DNA of 44,351 nt. It comes from Uliginosibacterium gangwonense. Lineage in GTDB: Bacteria > Pseudomonadota > Gammaproteobacteria > Burkholderiales > Rhodocyclaceae. Of this stretch, positions 35,603-44,140 are shown in pieces. The DNA lies in contig SBBQ01000069.1 of NCBI GenBank assembly GCA_005239635.1, positions 1-44,351 on the forward strand, read 5' to 3'. Numbering within the stretch: position 1 is the stretch's first letter; each line of letters starts with the position of its first letter. Made by a program: the position numbers and the translations under genes. Below the pieces are notes generated by a model. That model was not told the DNA's origin. It was given only the letters and a program-made list of their open reading frames with translations, and did not search any database.

Positions 35603-36601
35603 TTAGGCATCGCCGGAAATTTTGACGACCACTCTGCCTTTAATACGTCCTTCTAGAAAATTCTGAAAGTATTCCGGCAGAGACTCTTTTCCTATCACTG
35701 TAGTGACGGCATCAAGGTGCCTTGGCTTAAGGTCTGTTGCGAGCCTTTGCCAAACTTCTCCGCGCAGAGGCTGATCAACATAGCCAGAATCAATGCCAAG
35801 CAGGCTAACGCCCCGCAAAATAAAGGGCATGACGGTGGTGTTTAAGGTGTGACTTGCAGCCAATCCGATACTGGCAATCGTGCCCCAGGGTTTCATCGTG
35901 CTACATATCCATGCCAGCACATCGCCACCTAAGTTATCAACCGCCCCCGCCCAACGCGCGGCATCGAGCGGGCGGATTTTGCTGAAATCAAGGTCTTGGC
36001 GCATCAGAACTTCGCTTGCGCCCAAATCTTTTAAATATGCTGCCTCAGCGACCTTGCCGGTGAGTGCCGTCACTGCATAACCCTTGGTGGCAAGCATATC
36101 AATCGCCAAGCTGCCGACGCCACCAGTTGCCCCCGTCACAATGACCGGGCCTTTTTCAGGACTCAAGCCGTTTTGTTCCATGCGTGTCACGCCTAACGCG
36201 GCCGTAAAGCCTGCAGTTCCGAGCGCCATGGCATCTTGCAAACTCAGGCCAGTTGGCAATGGCAGCACCCACTGTGCAGGTACGCGGGCGTAGTCGGCAT
36301 AACCGCCGTGGTGCGCCACGCCGATGTCGTAACTGGTCGCCACCACAGCATCACCCGGTTTAAATCCGGAGTCACCACCATCCACGACGTATCCAGCTAG
36401 GTCGATACCGCCGACGCATGGAAAGCGACGAATAATCTTTCCTGCCCCCGTCGCGGCTAGCGCGTCTTTGTAATTGATACTCGAGTACGCCACTCGGATA
36501 AACACATTGCCAACATCAAGTTGGGTCACGTCCAACTTTACCCAACTTGAAGAAACCTGCTTATCTTTTTGTTCTATCAATAGCGCGTCAAATTTATCCA
36601 C
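35603..36601 (-). CDS. acuI: Acrylyl-CoA reductase AcuI / YhdH-type quinone oxidoreductase
   Basis: Zinc-free medium-chain dehydrogenase, NADPH-dependent, that reduces acryloyl-CoA to propionyl-CoA. The core runs from FDALLIEQ through RVAYSSINYKDALAATG, PCVGGIDLAGYVV, GTAGFTAALGVTRMEQNG and the nucleotide loop VTGATGGVGSLAIDML. I take the GTG at 36601 as start (332 residues): AAGGAGG lies four to five bases before it and homologues start there. A frame ten codons longer exists, but its coding would overlap the ribosome site. Assignment as AcuI versus generic YhdH rests on family similarity and on the nearby prpE. Confidence 0.86.
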   Translation of the reverse strand: MDKFDALLIEQKDKQVSSSWVKLDVTQLDVGNVFIRVAYSSINYKDALAATGAGKIIRRFPCVGGIDLAGYVVDGGDSGFKPGDAVVATSYDIGVAHHGGYADYARVPAQWVLPLPTGLSLQDAMALGTAGFTAALGVTRMEQNGLSPEKGPVIVTGATGGVGSLAIDMLATKGYAVTALTGKVAEAAYLKDLGASEVLMRQDLDFSKIRPLDAARWAGAVDNLGGDVLAWICSTMKPWGTIASIGLAASHTLNTTVMPFILRGVSLLGIDSGYVDQPLRGEVWQRLATDLKPRHLDAVTTVIGKESLPEYFQNFLEGRIKGRVVVKISGDA

Positions 36602-36800
36602 AACCCCTCCTTGCTTTGCCTTAGCCAGCACAAATAATCTGGCTCGTTACACACTCTAGTTTTTAGACTGACTCAAATCTGAATGGTTTTGCTGACGGCC
36701 AATTGACAAGCCGGCCCATCATTTTCTCTGAATAATTTTTTGGTAGCCGTCGGTCGGTAAACGTTTACAGCGCAGACTTCAATCCGTATAGTCGGACCCC

Positions 36801-37412
36801 ATGCCTATTTCACGACACCTCAGATGCGCCTTGGCGGTCACGATCATTTCGATCTCTGCCAGCAGCTTAGCGGCGCCCAATGAGAGTGGGCTAAACATCG
36901 CAAATGGCAGCTTGCGCATGGACTCAACTGGCCAATCTGCTCCCCAGACAACAATGCCGTTGAATGCTACTCCATCAACACAAGGCACTGCTCAAAGTAA
37001 CGTTGCTGCAACACAATCCACCACGCTTACAGATAAGATCATCAACACAGCGATGAATTATCTTGGCGTACCCTATCGACGCGGCGGAAACTCCGCACAA
37101 GAGGGTGTTGACTGTAGCGGCCTGGTTCAACAGGTGTACAAGTCATCAACGGGCATGCTTCTTCCGCGAACAGCCCGCGAAATGAGCCAAAGTGGTGAGA
37201 AGGTCATTCTCCAAGCGCTTAAACCAGGTGATTTAGTTTTTTTCAATACACTAAAACGAACTTTTTCACACGTAGGCATTTACATTGGAAACGGTCAATT
37301 TGTTCACGCCCCCTCTTCTGGCGGTGAAGTTCGTGTAGAAAGCATGGAGTCACGCTACTGGCAAGCACGCTACAATGGATCACGCCGCATCCAACCCACC
37401 ACCGAACAGTAG
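36801..37412 (+). CDS. NlpC/P60 family peptidoglycan endopeptidase
   Basis: Secreted cysteine peptidase of 203 residues that cuts peptide cross-links in murein. A signal peptide covers about residues 1-25 (ending SLAA). A Ser/Thr/Gln-rich linker of about 50 residues precedes the NlpC/P60 domain (about 77-195). Catalytic residues are C105 in GVDCSGLVQQVY, H157 in FSHVGIYIGNG and H169 in FVHAPSSGG. PGDLVFFNT is the usual strand between them. No lipobox, so it is probably periplasmic. It is transcribed alone. Confidence 0.93.
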   Translation: MPISRHLRCALAVTIISISASSLAAPNESGLNIANGSLRMDSTGQSAPQTTMPLNATPSTQGTAQSNVAATQSTTLTDKIINTAMNYLGVPYRRGGNSAQEGVDCSGLVQQVYKSSTGMLLPRTAREMSQSGEKVILQALKPGDLVFFNTLKRTFSHVGIYIGNGQFVHAPSSGGEVRVESMESRYWQARYNGSRRIQPTTEQ

Positions 37413-37469
37413 TAACGCCTGCATTACCTCGTAAGCCTCCTGCATTCCCCCCACGCTTAATTTGACGTT

Positions 37470-37486
37470 GCAACTTTTCAAGTTGC
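37470..37486. terminator. Palindrome after the NlpC/P60 gene: terminator or operator
   Basis: GCAACTT and AAGTTGC form a seven-base perfect stem around TTC, followed by GCTTTTC. It sits 58 bases after the NlpC/P60 stop and 19 bases before a Fur-like palindrome. A weak terminator is the simpler reading; an operator for the iron gene is possible. Confidence 0.4.
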
Positions 37487-37504
37487 GCTTTTCACACAAT
37501 CCGT

Positions 37505-37535
37505 AATAAGATAAATTCTCATTCTCAATCTTATT
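37505..37535. promoter_or_regulatory. Fur-box-like palindrome upstream of fbpA
   Basis: AATAAGAT and ATCTTATT, an exact eight-base inverted repeat, flank a spacer. Between them, on the minus strand, TGAGAATGAGAAT resembles the repeated GATAAT hexamers of Fur sites. It lies 47 bases before the fbpA start. Iron-repressed control of ferric-uptake genes by Fur is usual. This is a pattern match, not a measured site. Confidence 0.55.
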
Positions 37536-37581
37536 GACCCGCGCACTTGTACTGATTTGTGTGCTCCAGCTGGAGATCGCC

Positions 37582-38625
37582 ATGCCAAATTGCATCAAGC
37601 CCCGTCTATTTTTGCAAGCAGCCTCAGTTCTCGCTTTAGGACTTGCTTTACCTTTGGCTCATGCCCAAGGGCAGGTTTTGAACTTGTACTCTGCTCGCCA
37701 CTATCAAACTGACGAAGCGCTGTACACCAATTTCACAAAGCAGACAGGCATCCAAATCAATCGAATTGAAGACAAAGAAGACATTTTGCTAGAACGCATC
37801 AAAAATGAAGGCGCTCAAAGCCCCGCTGATGTGTTTATTACGGTCGATGCCTCTCGCCTAGCACAGGCAGATGCGTTGGGATTGTTTGCGCCCATACAAT
37901 CAAAAGTTTTAACGGATCGTATCCCTGCTCATTTGCGTTCCTCGGATAACGATTGGTTTGCCTTCTCAACACGTGCGCGCGTCATTATTTACAACAAGGC
38001 ATCCATTCAGCCCAATCAAGTCGAAAATTATGAGGATTTAGCAAAACCTGCCTTGCAAGGAAAGATTTGTTCTCGCTCCGGTTCTCATCCTTACAACCTC
38101 TCGCTGGGCGCTGCCATGATTCAGCACCATGGAGAGGCTCAAACCGAAGCATGGGCGCGTGGTGTAGTCACCAATTTCGCACGAGCACCCAAGGGCGGGG
38201 ACACAGATCAGATACGGGCAGTTGCGGCAGGGGAGTGTCAAGTTGCCGTATCAAACACCTACTATTTAGTCCGCCTCATGCGCTCCGACAAAATAGCTGA
38301 CCGCCAGGTGATGGATAAAATTGGAGTCGTGTGGCCCAACCAGAAAAGCTATGGTACGCACATCAATATTTCTGGCGGCGGCATGCTCAAAACAGCTCCA
38401 CACAAGGCTGCCGCTCAAAAATTCTTAGAGTATCTCGCCTCGGATGAAGCACAGGCCTATTTTGCCAATGGCAACAACGAATGGCCTGTCGTTAAGTCGG
38501 CAACTGCCAAGAACCCGGAATTAGAATCTCTTGGCTACTTTAAAGCTGACACGCTCAACATTGGCGTGCTATCCAAAACAGTAGCGCAAGCCCAACGTGT
38601 ATTTGATCGCGCAGGTTATCGTTAA
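37582..38625 (+). CDS. fbpA: Ferric iron ABC transporter, periplasmic binding protein
   Basis: Periplasmic Fe(III)-binding protein of 347 residues, FbpA/FutA type. Signal peptide 1-28 (hydrophobic SVLALGLALPLAHA). The mature protein starts with VLNLYSARHYQTDEALYTNFTKQTG, the typical first strand and helix. Tyrosines in SNTYYLVRLM are the paired iron ligands of the family. FLEYLASDEAQAYFANGNNEWPV is the usual late segment. The start has GGAG upstream; a frame 16 codons longer runs back through the control region. It is convergent with the permease gene, not in an operon with it. Confidence 0.93.
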   Translation: MPNCIKPRLFLQAASVLALGLALPLAHAQGQVLNLYSARHYQTDEALYTNFTKQTGIQINRIEDKEDILLERIKNEGAQSPADVFITVDASRLAQADALGLFAPIQSKVLTDRIPAHLRSSDNDWFAFSTRARVIIYNKASIQPNQVENYEDLAKPALQGKICSRSGSHPYNLSLGAAMIQHHGEAQTEAWARGVVTNFARAPKGGDTDQIRAVAAGECQVAVSNTYYLVRLMRSDKIADRQVMDKIGVVWPNQKSYGTHINISGGGMLKTAPHKAAAQKFLEYLASDEAQAYFANGNNEWPVVKSATAKNPELESLGYFKADTLNIGVLSKTVAQAQRVFDRAGYR

Positions 38626-38649
38626 GCTAACAAGACGTAAGTGAACTTT

Positions 38650-38676
38650 AAAAAGGTGGTCTAGGCCACCTTTTTT
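38650..38676. terminator. Rho-independent terminator between fbpA and fbpB
   Basis: AAAAAGGTGG and CCACCTTTTT pair around a short loop, with six T at the end on the plus strand and a matching A run giving T on the minus strand. It sits between the convergent fbpA and fbpB genes and can stop both. Confidence 0.9.
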
Positions 38677-38682
38677 GTACCA

Positions 38683-40335
38683 TCAGCAAACGCTTCCGGA
38701 TTCCTTTCGCGATATCTGGCGAGAAAGCACTATCAAAGGCAGCAAGCCAACACAAACAATCGCCAAAGCAGCAATAGAGGCTTCGGCTAGGCGTTCATCT
38801 GCCGCGAGAATATAGGTCTGCGTCGCTAATGTATCGAAATTGAAAGGGCGCATCACAAGCGTCGCGGGTAACTCTTTCATCACATCAACAAACACCAGCA
38901 AACCCGCCGTCAACATGCCTCGACGCAATAGTGGAAAGTGAACACGTCTCAGCGTTTGCCATCGTCCGAGTCCTAGGCTCATTGCAGCCGAATCCATGTT
39001 ATGCGTAATTCGGCTAAGACTGCTGCCGACTGCCTGCAATGCAATCGCAGAAAAACGAACCAAATAGGCATATACCAGCGCAAATATTCCGCCCGTCAAT
39101 AACAGTCCTACTGTGTGACCAGAGATCATTTTCCATAACTCAATCAGCCAATGATCCAATGTAATGATTGGAATTAATATGCCAACGGCAATCACTGAAC
39201 CCGGTACCGCATATCCCAAGCCCACTAAGCGGGGCAATTGCACCATCAATCTACTTCTTGTTGAGCGCGCCGCATAGAGCAAGACCACTGCAACACAAAC
39301 TGCTAAAGCTGCTGCAATTAAAGCTAAAGTGAAGCTGTTGCGTATCAACACCAGCGTTCTCTCGATTGACTGCTGCTCACCTTCCACCCAGCCCAGCCAC
39401 AACAAACGAGCTATCGGAATGAAAAAACCTAACATGATTGGTAAAGCACACAATCCAGTCGCCGCTAAGGCTCGCCAACCATTTAATTTTTGTTCGGCAA
39501 CATGGCGCTGTGTATGTTGCTGGTGATATCGCATATTACGGCGAGAGTATTGCTCTAACGTTAATAACGTTATTACAAACATCAACAACATTGAAGCCAA
39601 CTGAGCCGCGGCAGGTTTATCGCCTAAAGCAAACCAAGCCCGATAAATTCCTGTCGTAAAGGTATTTACACCAAAATAGGAGACCGTACCAAAATCAGCC
39701 AAAGTTTCCATGAGCGCCAGTGCTACTCCGGCCACAACAGCAGGGCGTGCGAGCGGCAAAGACACTCGATAAAAACCTGACCAAGAACCAAAACCAAGGC
39801 TGCGTGAAGCCTCTACCATGCTAGCCGCTCGCTCTAAAAATGCGGTACGCGCGAGCACATAGACATAAGGGTACAAAACAAAGATAAACATCAATGCCGC
39901 GCCTGATAGAGACCTGACATCGGGGAACCAATAATCTTCTTTTGTCCAAGAAAACCATGCCCTCAAAGCGCTTTGCACAGGGCCTACATACTGAAGTAAA
40001 TCGGTATACATGTAGGCAAGGACATAAGCAGGCATTGCCAAAGGTAAGATCAACGCCCATTCAAAAAATCTTTTACCTGGGAATTGGTAAGCCGAGATCA
40101 ACCAGGCAGTGGAGACACCGCCAAACAGCACGCCGACACCAACCATGATGCAGAGCCAAAGTGTATTGCTGATGTACTCAGGCAATACGGTATTTGCCAG
40201 ATGTAGCAAGGTCTCGCTGTTATTGGACTGTAGCGCGCCAAAAAACACACTAAACACCGGCACAACGAGAATCACAGCAACTGTTATAGCCAATAAAGTC
40301 AGCAATGGTCGGGCTGCTAGTTTCGGTGAAGTCAA
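38683..40335 (-). CDS. fbpB: Ferric iron ABC transporter, permease
   Basis: Inner-membrane permease of 550 residues made of two fused half-permeases, about 12 helices. Each half carries an EAA-type loop for contact with the ATPase: EASRSLGFGSWSGFYRVSLPLARPAV (first half, about 180-205) and SAAMSLGLGRWQTLRRVHFPLLRRGM (second half, about 450-475). The double length is normal for FbpB-type iron permeases. It faces away from fbpC and towards fbpA, so the three transporter genes are on alternating strands. Whether it shares a control region with fbpC is examined in the findings. Confidence 0.92.
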   Translation of the reverse strand: MTSPKLAARPLLTLLAITVAVILVVPVFSVFFGALQSNNSETLLHLANTVLPEYISNTLWLCIMVGVGVLFGGVSTAWLISAYQFPGKRFFEWALILPLAMPAYVLAYMYTDLLQYVGPVQSALRAWFSWTKEDYWFPDVRSLSGAALMFIFVLYPYVYVLARTAFLERAASMVEASRSLGFGSWSGFYRVSLPLARPAVVAGVALALMETLADFGTVSYFGVNTFTTGIYRAWFALGDKPAAAQLASMLLMFVITLLTLEQYSRRNMRYHQQHTQRHVAEQKLNGWRALAATGLCALPIMLGFFIPIARLLWLGWVEGEQQSIERTLVLIRNSFTLALIAAALAVCVAVVLLYAARSTRSRLMVQLPRLVGLGYAVPGSVIAVGILIPIITLDHWLIELWKMISGHTVGLLLTGGIFALVYAYLVRFSAIALQAVGSSLSRITHNMDSAAMSLGLGRWQTLRRVHFPLLRRGMLTAGLLVFVDVMKELPATLVMRPFNFDTLATQTYILAADERLAEASIAALAIVCVGLLPLIVLSRQISRKESGSVC

Positions 40336-40491
40336 GGGCGATCCTTATCGTAAGCGAACAGCAAAGAGCATTCGGCTCTTACTGTTACCTGAACAGCCCA
40401 TTATAATCTGATGACAGCATTTTCTTGCCCAGCTCAACTGGGCCGCCTTCTTGCTGAAACGACATTAACATCCGTGAATCTGTGCGCTGCC

Positions 40492-41559
40492 ATGCCTCTT
40501 TTAAACGTATCTAATCTGAACCACTCATTTGGACAGCATGGCGTTATTCATGACCTATCATTCCAATTACTAAAAGGGAGCATTGGCTGTTTGTTGGGGC
40601 CTTCAGGTTGTGGCAAAACCACGGTACTGCGATGTATAGCTGGCTTCGAGCAACCCAACAGCGGTCAAATTGTTGTTGCCGGCCAAACAGTCTCATCGCC
40701 ACAGACTTTCATCCCACCGGAAAAACGCAAGATCGGAATGGTGTTCCAAGATTACGCGTTGTTTCCGCACCTAAACGTCTCAGAGAATATTGCCTTCGGG
40801 CTAACCAACAAAACTGATACTGAGAAAAGAAGCCGCGTCCATGAAATGCTCGATCTCGTAGGACTTGTGTCGCATGCAAAGAAATTCCCGCACGAACTTT
40901 CAGGGGGGCAACAGCAGCGCATATCGCTTGCCCGAGCGCTAGCCCCAGAGCCCGAACTACTTTTGCTTGACGAGCCCTTCTCAAATCTAGACACCGATTT
41001 GCGAGAGCGCCTTTCACTTGAAGTGCGAGAGATCCTGAAAAGCAGCGGCACGACAGCCATTTTGGTCACGCACGACCAGCATGAAGCCTTTGCCATGTCT
41101 GACGAAATTGGTGTCATGCATCAGGGCGTAATACAACAATGGGACAGTGCCTACAACTTATACCACCGTCCCGCCAATCGATTTGTAGCAGACTTCATTG
41201 GACAAGGTAGTTTTCTGGCAGGCAAAGTTCTCGACACACAACATGTACGCATATCATTAGGAACATTATTTAGCGACATCCCGGTTGATTGCTGCCCCCC
41301 TTCTGATTTAGATGCTGAATGCATCGTAGACGTTCTGCTACGGCCGGACGATGTTATACATGACGACGCGAGTTTAATGACGGCTTGCGTTGTCTCGAAA
41401 ATGTTCCGAGGCGCAGAGTTTTTATATACGCTTGAGCTGGCATCAGGTGAACGAATTTATTCTTTGGTTCCAAGTCACCACAATCACGCTATTGGCGAAC
41501 AAATTGGGATACGACTCGCCGTTGACCATGTTGTAGCATTTAAGCCCTCAATACCATAG
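40492..41559 (+). CDS. fbpC: Ferric iron ABC transporter, ATP-binding protein
   Basis: ATPase of the iron importer, 355 residues. Walker A is GPSGCGKTT (about 37-45), the signature is LSGGQQQRISLARAL, Walker B is LLLLDEPFSNLD, and the H-loop is in ILVTHDQHEAF. The C-terminal part (about 235-350) is a TOBE-like regulatory domain as in other FbpC proteins. I take the ATG at 40492 because homologues begin at PLLNVSNLNHSFG; the frame is open 27 codons further up. It heads fbpC-aat-bpt-pyrD, all closely spaced on the plus strand. Confidence 0.92.
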   Translation: MPLLNVSNLNHSFGQHGVIHDLSFQLLKGSIGCLLGPSGCGKTTVLRCIAGFEQPNSGQIVVAGQTVSSPQTFIPPEKRKIGMVFQDYALFPHLNVSENIAFGLTNKTDTEKRSRVHEMLDLVGLVSHAKKFPHELSGGQQQRISLARALAPEPELLLLDEPFSNLDTDLRERLSLEVREILKSSGTTAILVTHDQHEAFAMSDEIGVMHQGVIQQWDSAYNLYHRPANRFVADFIGQGSFLAGKVLDTQHVRISLGTLFSDIPVDCCPPSDLDAECIVDVLLRPDDVIHDDASLMTACVVSKMFRGAEFLYTLELASGERIYSLVPSHHNHAIGEQIGIRLAVDHVVAFKPSIP

Positions 41560-41569
41560 GCTGACTCGC

Positions 41570-42277
41570 TTGATTCCTTGGCTTAAAAATGGGATGCCAT
41601 TTCCACCCGTCAGTCAAGCTCGGTCTTATCCCAATGGATTGCTAGCGGCAAGCGAAGACATCTCTGCTGAACGTGTGCTGACCGCCTATCGAGAGGGGAT
41701 TTTTCCCTGGTACAACGTGGGCGAGCCCGTATTGTGGTGGAGCCCTGACCCTCGCATGGTGCTATTTCCACACGAAATAAAGATTAGCCGGTCGCTGCAA
41801 AAAACCTTATCAAAACACCACTATTCGGTTCGTCTAGATACTGCGTTTCGTGAGGTTATTTCGGCCTGCGCAGATGCACGCGCGTACAGCTCTACGAGTT
41901 GGATTCAGCCCACCATTGAGGACGTCTATACCGAACTGCATGAAATGGGCCACGCACACAGCGTCGAAACTTGGGTTGATGATGAATTAGTTGGCGGCCT
42001 ATACGGCATGGCAATTGGCAAAATATTTTTCGGCGAATCTATGTTTATGCGCCAAAGCGATGCTTCTAAAATTGCTTTTGCACATTTGGCGCGCTATCTT
42101 GCCGAGAACGACTACGTCGCCATTGATTGCCAAATGAGCACAACACACTTGGCCTCACTTGGTGCACGAGAAATCCCTCGTGCCGAATTTACGGCGATGC
42201 TAGTGAATGCACGCGATATATCGGTGCCAATTGGCAAATGGCCGGCGCAAGATGCAGCACAGTACTTCACTGAATAG
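41570..42277 (+). CDS. aat: Leucyl/phenylalanyl-tRNA-protein transferase
   Basis: Transfers Leu or Phe to N-terminal Lys/Arg of proteins, marking them for ClpS-ClpAP (N-end rule). 235 residues. The family start IPWL, then FPPV, NGLLAASEDISAERVLTAYREGIFPWY, WWSPDPRMVL, SSTSWIQPTIEDVYTELHEMGHAHSVE and FFGESMF all match. The start codon is TTG, which is rare but fixed by the alignment of IPWL and by the ten-base gap after fbpC. The gene contains two TTTGCCAAT-type words. Confidence 0.95.
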   Translation: MIPWLKNGMPFPPVSQARSYPNGLLAASEDISAERVLTAYREGIFPWYNVGEPVLWWSPDPRMVLFPHEIKISRSLQKTLSKHHYSVRLDTAFREVISACADARAYSSTSWIQPTIEDVYTELHEMGHAHSVETWVDDELVGGLYGMAIGKIFFGESMFMRQSDASKIAFAHLARYLAENDYVAIDCQMSTTHLASLGAREIPRAEFTAMLVNARDISVPIGKWPAQDAAQYFTE

Positions 42278-42295
42278 CTGATAAGCAGGTGACAA

Positions 42296-43060
42296 ATGCT
42301 TAAGGATTCACCATTCGCTTTATTGCAGTTCTATGCAACGGCACCTTATAGCTGCTCGTATTTGCCTGAACAACTTGCTCGCTCCCAAGTCGCCACACCG
42401 TCTAATATGGTGGATACCGTCGTCTATAGTGACCTAGTGCGAGCGGGCTTTCGTCGTAGCGGAATCTTTACTTACCGCCCCTACTGCGACGCCTGCCATG
42501 CCTGCATACCCGTTCGCATCCCAGTCGAAACGTTTAGTCCAAGCCGGATCCAACGTCGAACATTTGCTCGCAACGCCGAATTAATACCGTGCGAAAAACC
42601 GCTTGTATTCTCGGAGGAACACTACGCGCTGTATCAACGATATCAATCACACCGCCACGCTGGTGGTGGCATGGATAACGATAGCCGAGAGCAATATGCG
42701 CACTTTCTCCTGCAAAGCCAAGTCGAAACGCGACTCATGGAATTTAGACAGAACGGCGAACTTAGAATTGTTTGCCTCATCGATATTCTTACCGATGGCA
42801 TTTCCTCTGTTTATACTTTTTTTGATCCCGAATTGGCTAAAAAAAGCCTCGGGACGTTTTCTATTCTTTGGCAGATCGAGCTCACCCGATCACTCAATCT
42901 TCCCTATCTGTATTTAGGCTACTGGATTCGTGATAGTCAAAAAATGGCCTATAAAGCCCAGTTCAAACCACTAGAAGCACGACTGTTTGGCAATTGGCAA
43001 ACGATGGATGACGCTTTGCTGTCGTTACCGTTTCAAACAACACCAAGCCAATTCGATTGA
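42296..43060 (+). CDS. bpt: Aspartate/glutamate leucyltransferase (Bpt)
   Basis: Adds Leu to proteins with N-terminal Asp or Glu, the second branch of the bacterial N-end rule. 254 residues. Features are [43 protein letters not shown] with three closely spaced Cys, [48 protein letters not shown] and [28 protein letters not shown] precedes the ATG. It lies 18 bases after aat; the pairing of the two transferases is typical of beta- and many gammaproteobacteria. Confidence 0.96.
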   Translation: MLKDSPFALLQFYATAPYSCSYLPEQLARSQVATPSNMVDTVVYSDLVRAGFRRSGIFTYRPYCDACHACIPVRIPVETFSPSRIQRRTFARNAELIPCEKPLVFSEEHYALYQRYQSHRHAGGGMDNDSREQYAHFLLQSQVETRLMEFRQNGELRIVCLIDILTDGISSVYTFFDPELAKKSLGTFSILWQIELTRSLNLPYLYLGYWIRDSQKMAYKAQFKPLEARLFGNWQTMDDALLSLPFQTTPSQFD

Positions 43061-43099
43061 AACTCAGCCGACATTGCCGGCGGCTGATAAAATCCTGCC

Positions 43100-44140
43100 A
43101 TGATCTATTCTCTACTTCGCCCCGTCCTGTTCAGCCTCGATCCTGAACAGGCACATGAATTCACCTTATTTTCACTCGCTAAGGCCAACAAGCTAGGCCT
43201 CGCTTCCAAGCCACGAATTACCTGTCAGCCCGTCTCTAAGATGGGCCTCACATTTCCCAATCCAGTCGGCCTTGCTCCCGGCATGGATAAAAATGGTGAC
43301 TGTATTGATGGCCTAGCTGCGCTCGGCTTTGGTTTCTTAGAATTAGGCACTGTCACACCACGACCGCAGGCCGGGAATCCAAAACCACGTTTATTCCGCC
43401 TGCCCGAAGTCAACGGTGTCATCAACCGAATGGGTTTTAACAACAATGGTGTTGATAACCTGATTCGAAACATTCAGAAGTCAAAATTTTTTGCTGATGG
43501 CGGAATCATCGGCATCAATATTGGCAAAAATTTTGATACGCCAATTGAGCGTGCAGTTGATGATTACTTGATTTGCTTGCGTCGCGCATTTCCCTATGCG
43601 AGCTACATCACAATCAATATTTCATCACCTAACACCAAGAACCTGCGCCAGCTGCAAGAGGGTCATGAATTACAAAATCTGCTAACCTCTATTCAGCAAG
43701 AGCGTGAGCGTCTCACTATCGAGCATGCACGGCATGTTCCTGTCGCTCTTAAAATCGCCCCTGATTTAGAAACCGAGCAGATTGAGCACATTGCTCAACT
43801 TGTATTAAATCTCGGTATTGATGCACTCATTGCCACGAACACCACAATTAGTCGCGATGAAATTCAAGGACATCCACTTGCACGAGAGGCGGGTGGTTTG
43901 AGCGGCGGACCCGTGTTTGAAAAATCAACCGCCGTTCTGCAGCAGTTCGCTCATAAGCTACAAGGAAAGACTACCCTGATTGGTGTGGGTGGTATTGATA
44001 CGGCAGAACGAGCTATTGCCAAATTAAAGGCCGGTGCTGACCTCGTGCAGATCTACAGCGGGATGGTGTTCAAAGGGCCTGATTTGATCACAGACTCCAT
44101 CAAGGCGTGCAGCCAATTTTTAGTCTCCAAAAGCTATTAG
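43100..44140 (+). CDS. pyrD: Dihydroorotate dehydrogenase (quinone), class 2
   Basis: FMN enzyme of pyrimidine synthesis that passes electrons to ubiquinone at the membrane. 346 residues. The N-terminal amphipathic part (YSLLRPVLFSLDPEQAHEFTL) is the quinone-tunnel helix pair of class 2. NPVGLAPGMDKNGD, LGTVTPRPQAGNPKPRLFRL, NRMGFNNNG, INISSPNTKNLRQLQ (the catalytic Ser in SSPNT), ATNTTISR and LSGGPVF follow. It starts 39 bases after bpt. Confidence 0.97.
   Translation: MIYSLLRPVLFSLDPEQAHEFTLFSLAKANKLGLASKPRITCQPVSKMGLTFPNPVGLAPGMDKNGDCIDGLAALGFGFLELGTVTPRPQAGNPKPRLFRLPEVNGVINRMGFNNNGVDNLIRNIQKSKFFADGGIIGINIGKNFDTPIERAVDDYLICLRRAFPYASYITINISSPNTKNLRQLQEGHELQNLLTSIQQERERLTIEHARHVPVALKIAPDLETEQIEHIAQLVLNLGIDALIATNTTISRDEIQGHPLAREAGGLSGGPVFEKSTAVLQQFAHKLQGKTTLIGVGGIDTAERAIAKLKAGADLVQIYSGMVFKGPDLITDSIKACSQFLVSKSY

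Larger units (their letters stand above)
134..43528. repeat. Dispersed 9-base word TTTGCCAAT / ATTGGCAAA, 31 exact copies
   Basis: First bases of forward copies: 134, 599, 1481, 1537, 2376, 2932, 5864, 14509, 15208, 15758, 16572, 20694, 23649, 28096, 32170, 32977, 34061, 38461. Reverse copies (ATTGGCAAA): 1754, 15408, 15577, 16267, 16673, 20831, 28787, 32194, 34717, 42014, 42230, 42993, 43520. About ten more sites keep TTGCCAAT with a different first base (for example 12871, 15992, 24567, 26800, 33700). An extra T often precedes the word and C or T follows. The count was made by eye, so a few may be missing. Most copies are inside genes. Confidence 0.85.

Noticed and set aside
134-43528. TTTGCCAAT copies explained by a common protein motif
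   Set aside because: Copies inside genes fall in five different reading frames and in unrelated proteins, so no peptide motif accounts for them.
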